64,000 bases of DNA from Sphingobacterium puteale (GTDB lineage: Bacteria > Bacteroidota > Bacteroidia > Sphingobacteriales > Sphingobacteriaceae), in the NCBI RefSeq assembly GCF_003627955.1, contig NZ_RBWS01000001.1:248001-312000 (forward strand), in the 5' to 3' direction. The position numbers and the translations under genes are program-made. This document shows, piece by piece, positions 51,664 to 59,325 of this stretch (the first letter of the stretch is position 1; each line of letters begins with the position of its first letter). Below the pieces are notes generated by a model. The model worked only from the letters and a program-made list of their open reading frames with translations. It did no database searches and had not been told where the DNA came from.

Positions 51664-53127
51664 TTAAGGCGCTTCTGTCATTACACGGACACGATCCTGT
51701 ATCAGCCCCGAAACATTGGTTGTTGAGACACTGGTATCTTTACACACAAACACACTATTTTTAATTTTGATATTTTTAGCATCTTTAACTGACAGATACC
51801 GGTCCCCACGGCCAAAGACGCGATCAATTCTAACATCATCCAAGACTGATTCTGGAATACCTTCGATCTTAATACAATCTTTAGCTGCATCAATATATAT
51901 ATCCTTTATTTGGATATTTGAGAAACGTGGTGTCAGGGCGTTCTTCTGAACTTCGAAATCACGGTTGGCTTGGTTTCCAACGTGCTGGGCCTGTCCCAGC
52001 ATATCCCAACGCAATGCCGACTCAACATCCCGCATGCGAATACGTTCAAAACGCATGGCAGATCCGCCGCCGCCCCGCGGCCTTCTAGTTTTAAAACGGA
52101 TACCAACATTGGTTTTTCCAAACACACAATCATGGACATACACCTGCTTGGCCATGCCCGCAGTCTCGCTACCGATCGTAAATCCACCATGACCTTTTTC
52201 CGAAAAGCAATAGCGGACTACAATATTTTCAGAAGGTCTGTTCACCCGTAGTCCATCATATCCACGTCCTGCTTTTACGGCGATACAATCGTCGCCAGTA
52301 TTCAGGGTGCAATACTCCACAAGCACGCGGTTGCACGATTCAATATCTATCCCATCACCCCGTGGTATACCAATTGACTGTATACGTACCCCACGGATCA
52401 CGACATCCTCACAGTACGTGGGAACGATATTCCAAAAAACCGTACGCTCCAGTGATACACCTTCGATCCAAACTTTTTTGCAGTTAATAGGCGCAATGAG
52501 TGCGGGTGGAAAGATGAAATCTGCGGTCTTTCCATCATAGATTCGCCGCTCAACAGGCGTATTACTGTCCACAATCTTTTCAATGACATCGTGCGTCATG
52601 GTTTTGCTTCGAATACTTCCATCACCGGGGCCAATAACCTTACCCCATCCTGTGACAGCAATATTTTCGGCTCCATTGGCATAAATACACGCGCCCAAAC
52701 TATATAATTCTACACCTTCATTTCGTGTAAACACTACGGGAAGAAAGTCCTCAATTTCACTTTCAAATTCTAGTACTGAGCCCGCATCCAGCTGTAGATT
52801 AATATGGGATCTCAGCGTAATCCGTCCCGTATGATGATGTCCTTTCAATACTAGCGTACCGCCCCCCTGTGCCGCAAGCTGGTCGAGCTTAGTTTGTATA
52901 TTTTCAGCGGGCCATACGGTATCTTGTCGCGTCGGAAATGTTGGCCGTTGGACATCCCATGCCATAAAAGGGGATCGCACTTTCTCTGGCTCAGCGGGCA
53001 TCTGTCCAGCACCTACCTGATCAGCACGCAACAGGATCTTATCCAGCTGCTTTTCAACCGGAATACTTCGACATCCCTGCATGCCCATTACTACCACTAC
53101 AAGCGATATTATCCAGTTTAATTTCAT
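51664..53127 (-). CDS. GH28 polygalacturonase/rhamnogalacturonase-family lipoprotein
   Basis: A 487-residue protein with a lipoprotein signal (MGMQGC, Cys at residue 19), so probably membrane-anchored. The beta-helix has all GH28 active-site elements: GDGIDIES (D258), NTGDDCIAVKAG (D279, D280), KGHGGFTIGSE (H313) and IRFKTRR (R344, K346). It hydrolyses galacturonic-acid linkages in pectin; exo- versus endo-action and homogalacturonan versus rhamnogalacturonan preference cannot be read by eye. The start overlaps the stop of the TIM-barrel gene by 4 bases. Confidence 0.92.
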   Translation of the reverse strand: MKLNWIISLVVVVMGMQGCRSIPVEKQLDKILLRADQVGAGQMPAEPEKVRSPFMAWDVQRPTFPTRQDTVWPAENIQTKLDQLAAQGGGTLVLKGHHHTGRITLRSHINLQLDAGSVLEFESEIEDFLPVVFTRNEGVELYSLGACIYANGAENIAVTGWGKVIGPGDGSIRSKTMTHDVIEKIVDSNTPVERRIYDGKTADFIFPPALIAPINCKKVWIEGVSLERTVFWNIVPTYCEDVVIRGVRIQSIGIPRGDGIDIESCNRVLVEYCTLNTGDDCIAVKAGRGYDGLRVNRPSENIVVRYCFSEKGHGGFTIGSETAGMAKQVYVHDCVFGKTNVGIRFKTRRPRGGGGSAMRFERIRMRDVESALRWDMLGQAQHVGNQANRDFEVQKNALTPRFSNIQIKDIYIDAAKDCIKIEGIPESVLDDVRIDRVFGRGDRYLSVKDAKNIKIKNSVFVCKDTSVSTTNVSGLIQDRVRVMTEAP

Positions 53128-54005
53128 TGAAACACCTGTTTTACGTAACGTGTATTTGCACCAAAATTTTCTTTGACGGCACGTGGTGATAGATTAGCAT
53201 CGCGAGATCGCTCGATCACGAGCCAACCGCGCCAGCCCATACGATCTAAGGTTTGTTTTACCAGGGGCATATTTAGTCGTTTATTATTTTCGAGCCAGAC
53301 ACCGTCCTCATCCGTACAATGTATCTGACAGATCCGCTTCTTCCCCAAAATAGTCAGCTCCTGAATCAGATCACGTCCTTCTTTCAACGGATTGGAAAAA
53401 TTAAAATAGATTTGGATATGTTTGGAACCAACTTCTTTTAAAAGACCGACTTCGCCTTTCGCGTCCAAAGCTGTTTCAATTCCGATCACCACACCCGCCT
53501 TTTTTGCCATCTCGCCAACCACACGAAGACGCTCCACGATAGCAGGTCGCAACTCAGGATACTTAACCAAATCGCACGTTACGCCCAAAGGCAAAAAAGC
53601 CACTTTAACGCCCATTTTCTGACAAGTGTCCAAACAATCCCCTACCATCTGCTGATAAGTCGGCCGTGTGGCAAAAGACTGTGCATAAAAGCCAGTCATG
53701 GCCAACGAACAGATCGTTATTCCGGTTTCCTTTGCTTTGTCAAGAAAGGCCTTCCGTTGCGCAGGATCGCCTAACTTACTGTCAAAAGTAACCCGGTTGC
53801 CCAGTCCGCCCATATCTACCTCCAACCCATCCGCTCCTATTTCTTTTGCCAGGTCAAATGCACTTAGTTTTTGTCGCTTTAAGATCATCAGATCAATTAC
53901 AGCGACATTGTAGCGTCGCTTAGGTGCAGCAAAGACAGCGGAAGGCAGGGCTGCTGCGCCAATCAAGGCCAGGGTATCGCATATAAATTTTTTTCGGTTC
54001 ATCAT
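53124..54005 (-). CDS. Secreted sugar-phosphate isomerase/epimerase-like TIM-barrel protein
   Basis: A 293-residue protein of the xylose-isomerase-like TIM-barrel family (AP-endonuclease 2 superfamily). DLAKEIGADGLEVDMGGLGN, VVIGIETALDAKGEVG and IHCTDEDGVWLENN supply metal-site Glu/Asp/His residues. It begins MMNRKKFICDTLALIGAAALPSAVFA, a signal peptide of the kind common in Bacteroidota PUL proteins, so it works outside the cytoplasm and cannot act on phosphorylated sugars there. It may isomerise or epimerise a released sugar. It overlaps both neighbours by 4 bases. Confidence 0.75.
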   Translation of the reverse strand: MMNRKKFICDTLALIGAAALPSAVFAAPKRRYNVAVIDLMILKRQKLSAFDLAKEIGADGLEVDMGGLGNRVTFDSKLGDPAQRKAFLDKAKETGITICSLAMTGFYAQSFATRPTYQQMVGDCLDTCQKMGVKVAFLPLGVTCDLVKYPELRPAIVERLRVVGEMAKKAGVVIGIETALDAKGEVGLLKEVGSKHIQIYFNFSNPLKEGRDLIQELTILGKKRICQIHCTDEDGVWLENNKRLNMPLVKQTLDRMGWRGWLVIERSRDANLSPRAVKENFGANTRYVKQVFQ

Positions 54006-55414
54006 AGTTCAATCTGATATGATTTTAATACTACTTTCAATTGTTCCATCCCGCGAATCGCGTTCTTTGGTAAGTTTTCACCCTCCTTTCCAAAACTGTA
54101 TAACAACTCCTCCGGCTCGATCTGAATACCGGTCTCCGCGATGATATCGGCAGCGTTAGCCTGATCTAAATGAAAATGATCCAGGAGGAATGTGTAGAGT
54201 GCCTGTCTTTTGTTATAGCCAAAATCATGACCTTCATCGGGAAAATGTGCGTGTTGCACCTGATTTTGCTGCCCATAATAACCATAAATATGTTGCAGGT
54301 ATGGAAAATCGTTGATAGCGGTCTCCTTCGTCCAATCCTGTCCATCGGAGATGATCAGTTGTGGTTTGGGGGCTGTCATCGCTGCCAGTTCGACATTATT
54401 GGTCCCCCCACAGACAAAATGCACGGGTAGTCCACTTTCACAGGGGCAACCTCCAAAGAAGTAGGATGACATCGCCACAACAGGGGCGACCAAAGTAAAA
54501 CGATCGTCCAAGGCGGCCATTAAAATACTGTGACTACCTCCACCCGATCCACCACTAATGCCTACCCTGCTTCGATCGACTTGTGGCAGGCTCATAACAT
54601 AGTCTAAAATGCGCTCCGCGCCCCAGGTCTGCATTAACATCGCCTCACTGCTGCGATGATCTGAACCAGCGAACTGCAATAAAGACTCCCCCCAGGCAAA
54701 TAGATCATAGCTTACAGCCATACAGCCCAGTCGAGCTAAGGTGATAAATCTCTTCTGCGCGTCCGAACGATAACGCTGCTGCGGCCAATGACCATCAGGA
54801 GAAAGTACGACAGGGATATTTTTCTTCTGTTTGAGCGGAGAATAGATACTGCCATTGATATAGACCCCTGGTATAATTTCTAAGGCAAAATTCTGAACTT
54901 GGTAGTCCGCATAGCGGCGTACCTTGCCCAAGCGAATGGGTTGATCCGGTATACTTTTCAGTTTATCCCAGTACATCGCTTGCCTAACAGCAGCTCGCAA
55001 TTGATATTTTCTCTTTTCCCAACTTGCCTGATCCGTATATTTTTTAGACAATAGGTTCAGAAAATCCCAGCCTTCCTGTGGTTTCCAGCGGTTATATTCG
55101 TATGATTTTAATTTATAGGTATCGGGCTTGGCTTCCTCCTGCAGTTTAAAACCCAAGGGATACAGCAAATTGATTTCTGTGCCCACAAGATCTGCCCTAA
55201 ACTTCCAGGGTGCGTAGTCCACCATAATGTCTTTGACATTGCGTGGATCATATTTAATCTTGACTTGATACCGTACTTGCATCATTTCCAGCACTTTTTC
55301 CAGGGGCTGCTTAAATTTATGTTCATAATTGAGTAAGCTGTCCTGCCCCTTGACAACAAGCGAGACAAAAAACAAGCAGACTGCACAAACGAACTTAATC
55401 TTCTTCCTTAACAT
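54002..55414 (-). CDS. Secreted alpha/beta-hydrolase esterase with STN-like N-terminal domain
   Basis: About 470 residues from MLRKKIKF, which starts a signal peptide ending near VVKGQ. Upstream ATGs at 55420 and 55471 also lie in frame, and every choice overlaps the gene before it. A short STN-like alpha/beta domain follows (LEKVLEMMQVRYQVKIKYDP through the Tyr-Lys-Leu end). The hydrolase has the nucleophile elbow VGISGGSGGG (Ser about 309 when counted from 55471) and a C-terminal DEGHDFG His. It resembles acetyl-xylan or pectin esterases; the group removed (acetyl or methyl) is not clear. It sits with GH28 and GH78, so pectin is the likely target. Confidence 0.75.
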   Translation of the reverse strand: MLRKKIKFVCAVCLFFVSLVVKGQDSLLNYEHKFKQPLEKVLEMMQVRYQVKIKYDPRNVKDIMVDYAPWKFRADLVGTEINLLYPLGFKLQEEAKPDTYKLKSYEYNRWKPQEGWDFLNLLSKKYTDQASWEKRKYQLRAAVRQAMYWDKLKSIPDQPIRLGKVRRYADYQVQNFALEIIPGVYINGSIYSPLKQKKNIPVVLSPDGHWPQQRYRSDAQKRFITLARLGCMAVSYDLFAWGESLLQFAGSDHRSSEAMLMQTWGAERILDYVMSLPQVDRSRVGISGGSGGGSHSILMAALDDRFTLVAPVVAMSSYFFGGCPCESGLPVHFVCGGTNNVELAAMTAPKPQLIISDGQDWTKETAINDFPYLQHIYGYYGQQNQVQHAHFPDEGHDFGYNKRQALYTFLLDHFHLDQANAADIIAETGIQIEPEELLYSFGKEGENLPKNAIRGMEQLKVVLKSYQIEL

Positions 55415-56543
55415 ATGCATTAGGGTCTGGTTTTTTATATCCTTGTTTTGTTGGCCAGATGCCATTCTCAATCGGGATTAACTTCACTTTCTTCGGATCT
55501 ACGACGACATGTTTCATTTTCTTTCTACGCCAGGTGTAGCCAAAATGCAATAGCCCATCTTTGGTTTGAATCACTGCGGGATAAGAATACTGACTGATTG
55601 GCGAATCCTCAAGAATAAGTGCGGCCTGCCACTGCTTGCCATCTTTGGAAAAAGCAACATTCAATGGCGTACGCGCCCCTTTGGCTAAGTTACCTTCCGG
55701 AAGCACGTGGTTATACACCAATACATGCCGTCCGTCTTTTAGCGTTACGGCATCTGTACCCGAATTATTATTGGGGAGCGTCGTTTTTTCCAATGGAGTC
55801 CAATGTTCGCCCCAGTCCTTAGACCAAGATGTTACGACCGCACGGTTGCGTGTGCGCGCTAATATTTGCAACTGACCATTTCCGTGGTCAAGTATGCTCG
55901 GTTGTATGGCGTCCAGATTATCCGCACCACGGGCAATCGGCCCTATTTTACGCCAGGTCTTACCAAAATCCGAACTCGCTTCAAAATGTACATTCCAGCC
56001 ATTTCCTTCCGTACTGGAAGGACTCAGCAAGGTACCATTTTGCAAAAGAACAGGCTTATTTTTCACCGGTCCAATAAAGCCCTCAGGCAACTTTTCAGCA
56101 GCAGACCAGGTCTTACCGCCATCTTTGGAGCGTTTGAGCATGCCCCACCATTCCGATGGTTTGGGCCCAATTTTATAGAATAACAAGAGATCTCCGTTGG
56201 GTATTTGATACAAAACTGGGTTCCAGGTCGGCAAACGCTTCCCATCCGGTTGTATACCATCTGCGGCTGACGCAGGAGCCGTCCAGTGTCCATTTTCGTA
56301 TCTACTCACATAGATTTCAACATCGGGATGACGTTCTTTCGTTCCACCAAAAAAGGCATATACCAGACCGTGGTCCGTCTCTGCCATGGTAGCGGAATGA
56401 CAGGAAGGGAAAGATGCCGTATCATAAATAAATTCGTCTTTTTTTACTCCTTTTTGCCATTCTTTTAACGTCGGATTTTGCCCGTAAGAACACAAGGAAT
56501 ATAAAAAAAATAGGGCTGTTGCTAATTTAATCTTTATCTTCAT
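55395..56543 (-). CDS. BNR/Asp-box propeller protein (exo-sialidase-like family)
   Basis: About 382 residues from MKIKIKLA, which begins a signal peptide (an ATG 8 codons upstream is less likely). Several Asp-box-like blades are seen: SKDGGKTWSAAE, SSDFGKTWRKIG, SKDWGEHWTPLE. The fold is that of six-bladed sialidases, and automatic annotation would say exo-alpha-sialidase. Plants lack sialic acid and this is a plant-glycan locus, so another substrate (for example rhamnose, glucuronate or a Kdo-like acid) is more probable. Its stop lies 20 bases inside the esterase gene downstream. Confidence 0.7.
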   Translation of the reverse strand: MKIKIKLATALFFLYSLCSYGQNPTLKEWQKGVKKDEFIYDTASFPSCHSATMAETDHGLVYAFFGGTKERHPDVEIYVSRYENGHWTAPASAADGIQPDGKRLPTWNPVLYQIPNGDLLLFYKIGPKPSEWWGMLKRSKDGGKTWSAAEKLPEGFIGPVKNKPVLLQNGTLLSPSSTEGNGWNVHFEASSDFGKTWRKIGPIARGADNLDAIQPSILDHGNGQLQILARTRNRAVVTSWSKDWGEHWTPLEKTTLPNNNSGTDAVTLKDGRHVLVYNHVLPEGNLAKGARTPLNVAFSKDGKQWQAALILEDSPISQYSYPAVIQTKDGLLHFGYTWRRKKMKHVVVDPKKVKLIPIENGIWPTKQGYKKPDPNAYVKEED

Positions 56544-56583
56544 AAATGTATTTTTAATATTATACATGTATACTAAATACTGC

Positions 56584-59325
56584 TTATAGTTTAATTTTGA
56601 ATTGGTAATCTCCAGATCCGATAGCGAACCAAGTGCCTGATTTTTCCTGTCGTAGGATTTGAATATCTTTATCGTTTTTTAATTTTCGATTGCTTTCCAG
56701 GATAGATGACAGTACCGTTGTGGGCAGATAGATCTCTGCTTTGGTATTGGCCGGAATAGAAATCTTCCATTCAAAAGCCGATTTGCTTTTGCTCCAATTG
56801 GATTGAATGGTTCCATAAACACTTTTATAGCTTGCATCCACATGATCCAACCCTGCTACGACCTGCGGTTTCATCACAACAGTCTGAAAAGCATGCTCCT
56901 TTGATTTGATGCCCGCCAGATCCTCATAGAGCCATACCAAGAGGTCGCCCAACATCATCACATGGTTTTGTGAATTCATTTTGGGGTGGGCTGTATTGCC
57001 ATTCCACAACTCCCAAATTGTTGTTGCCCCATTTTCGACCATATAACCCCAAGAGGGATAGGTCGTATTTGTGGCAATTTTATAGGCAAGATCTGCACGA
57101 CCGATTTTGGTTAGCGTACGCATAATCCATTGTGTTCCGATAAGTCCTGTACTCAGATGCCCCCGATTTTCTTTTTCGACAATCTCAACGATCCGATTAC
57201 TGAGCTTTTCTCTATTCGCATCCTCTACCAATCCCAAAGACATTGGTAGTAGGTTATCGGTCAATGAATTACTGCCATAATAACCTGCATCATGATAGAA
57301 TGCCGTATTAAAATTTGCTTTCATCTTTGCTGCGCGGTCCAAAAAGTCAGTTTGATCTCGTTCGTTGCCAATAAGGGCACTAAAGCGGGCCATCGTCTGC
57401 AGCAAATGATAGTAATAAGATGTTGCGATCAATGTACTTGGATATTTTTTATCCGCAATCTTTCCTCTTCCGGCTTCAATGGTTATCGGTGGGAAACACC
57501 AATCTCCATAACTATCTTTGGTAATGATACCGCCCGGGCCTGTATAACGGGCCTGCATATAATCCATCCATTTTTTCATGGCCGGATAGTGTTTTTCCAA
57601 AATGCGCAGGTCGCCGATCTGTTGATAGAGCATATCGGCGATAAATAGGTATGTTCCTGGCCAGCTGACATTATCACTATAGTAGCGCCAGAAAGCTGGT
57701 GCAACATCTGGTAACGCACCATCCTCCTTTTGGGACAGCCGAATATCTTCGAGCCATTTATTATAAAAATTAGCATTATCAAAGAGGAAATTCTCGCCGT
57801 AGGCACTTATCGGACGATCACCCAGCCAGGGCTGACGCTCGTTTCGTTGTGGACAATCCACCGGTATACCTTTGTAGTTTGAAGCAATCCCCCACCATGC
57901 ATTTTGATGGATCTGATTGATGAGTGTGTTGGAAGACACAAAGGTTCCCGCATCAGGTATATCGTCGTAGACAAAACGACCAACAAAATTACTTTTTGAA
58001 GCTACCCCAGGATAACCGCTTACTTCCACATAACGAAATCCATGATAGGTAAACCGCGGCTCCCAGGTTTCTTTTCCGCCACCTTTTAATATATAATGAT
58101 CCGTTGCTTTGGCATCCCGTAGATTGGTTGTAAATAACTCGCCGTCTTCCGTCAAAGATTCTGCAAAACGGAGTGTTACCGCTGTTCCACGCGTACCAGT
58201 CACCGTCATCTTTATCCAACCCGAGAAATTCTGTCCGAAATCAAGGATGTATTTTCCTTCGGACTTTTTGACAATCGAAACTGGTGCAATATCTTGCATA
58301 ACCTTCATACCTTCCGACTGCGCTTCATAATTGCCACCGGGCTCCTGCACAAAAGCAGCCTTTAACCATGTTTTATCGTCATAATCCGGATTTGCCCAGC
58401 CCGTTAGCTCCTTTCTGGCATCATAATTCTCACCGTCATATTCGTTATTTGCCGTTATGGGTCCTTCGGTCGTTCCTTTCCACGAATCATCGGTCTTAAT
58501 GACTTCCGTTGAGCCATCCGTATAGGTCAACATAAGCTGCATCTGCAATTTGGGGAATCCAAAGGTTTTTACTTTATAAGGTTTTGCTTGACGCATGGCA
58601 TAAAAGCGGCCATTTCCCAAAATGACACCAAGCGCATGTTTACCCTGCGAAAGTGATTTTGTTACATCCAAAACATTATACTTAATGTTCTTGGTATAAT
58701 CCGTAGGCACTGGAGCCAGGACTTGATCCCCTATCTTCTTGCCGTCGATATATAACTCATAAAGTCCTAGGCCCATCACATAGGCTGTAGCCTGCTTAAT
58801 CTGCTTGGTTGTTGTAAATTCCTTTCTGAAATAACGCGCAGCCAATTGCCCGGTCTGTTCATTGTCTAACGGGAAGTACCGATCAAAACCAATCCAGCGT
58901 CCTATCCAATCCTTGTAATGGAGTAGTCCCATGGTCCAGCTTGCAACATCAGACCATTTACTCTCACCTTTATTTGTATATACTTTTACTTTCCAGAACA
59001 CTTCCATACGGCTCTGCAGCGCTCTTCCTGCATAAATAACATGCGTGGAATTATTCGAAAGCTGTTTCCCAGAATCCCAAAAATCGCCGATATCCTGGTC
59101 CAGTTTTTCTTGTGAGGAAGCGACGAGTATCTGATAGGCTTCTTGTCGGATAGACCGCTCACTGCCCTGCAATTGCCAGCTCAGTCTTGGAGCAATGACA
59201 TCTATACCGATCGGATTCGACCGTAATTCAGTCCGCAGGTTTGCAACAGTGATCTGCGCTGTAGCTTGATGCCACAAGATCGACAAGAAGACCGATACAA
59301 TAGATATGACAGTTCCTGCTTTCAT
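56584..59325 (-). CDS. GH78 alpha-L-rhamnosidase (third copy)
   Basis: A 913-residue secreted enzyme (signal peptide about residues 1-23). It has the same domain order as the copy at 48884: NPIGIDVIAPRLSWQL fibronectin-like start, GLGLYELYIDGKKIGD, a jelly-roll, and an (alpha/alpha)6 barrel with VDCPQRNERQPWLGD. Here Asn takes the place of the first acidic residue seen in the common RDER form of the block; the following Glu is kept. The two copies diverge enough to suggest different rhamnose linkages. It shares one base with the GH2 stop upstream. Confidence 0.9.
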   Translation of the reverse strand: MKAGTVISIVSVFLSILWHQATAQITVANLRTELRSNPIGIDVIAPRLSWQLQGSERSIRQEAYQILVASSQEKLDQDIGDFWDSGKQLSNNSTHVIYAGRALQSRMEVFWKVKVYTNKGESKWSDVASWTMGLLHYKDWIGRWIGFDRYFPLDNEQTGQLAARYFRKEFTTTKQIKQATAYVMGLGLYELYIDGKKIGDQVLAPVPTDYTKNIKYNVLDVTKSLSQGKHALGVILGNGRFYAMRQAKPYKVKTFGFPKLQMQLMLTYTDGSTEVIKTDDSWKGTTEGPITANNEYDGENYDARKELTGWANPDYDDKTWLKAAFVQEPGGNYEAQSEGMKVMQDIAPVSIVKKSEGKYILDFGQNFSGWIKMTVTGTRGTAVTLRFAESLTEDGELFTTNLRDAKATDHYILKGGGKETWEPRFTYHGFRYVEVSGYPGVASKSNFVGRFVYDDIPDAGTFVSSNTLINQIHQNAWWGIASNYKGIPVDCPQRNERQPWLGDRPISAYGENFLFDNANFYNKWLEDIRLSQKEDGALPDVAPAFWRYYSDNVSWPGTYLFIADMLYQQIGDLRILEKHYPAMKKWMDYMQARYTGPGGIITKDSYGDWCFPPITIEAGRGKIADKKYPSTLIATSYYYHLLQTMARFSALIGNERDQTDFLDRAAKMKANFNTAFYHDAGYYGSNSLTDNLLPMSLGLVEDANREKLSNRIVEIVEKENRGHLSTGLIGTQWIMRTLTKIGRADLAYKIATNTTYPSWGYMVENGATTIWELWNGNTAHPKMNSQNHVMMLGDLLVWLYEDLAGIKSKEHAFQTVVMKPQVVAGLDHVDASYKSVYGTIQSNWSKSKSAFEWKISIPANTKAEIYLPTTVLSSILESNRKLKNDKDIQILRQEKSGTWFAIGSGDYQFKIKL

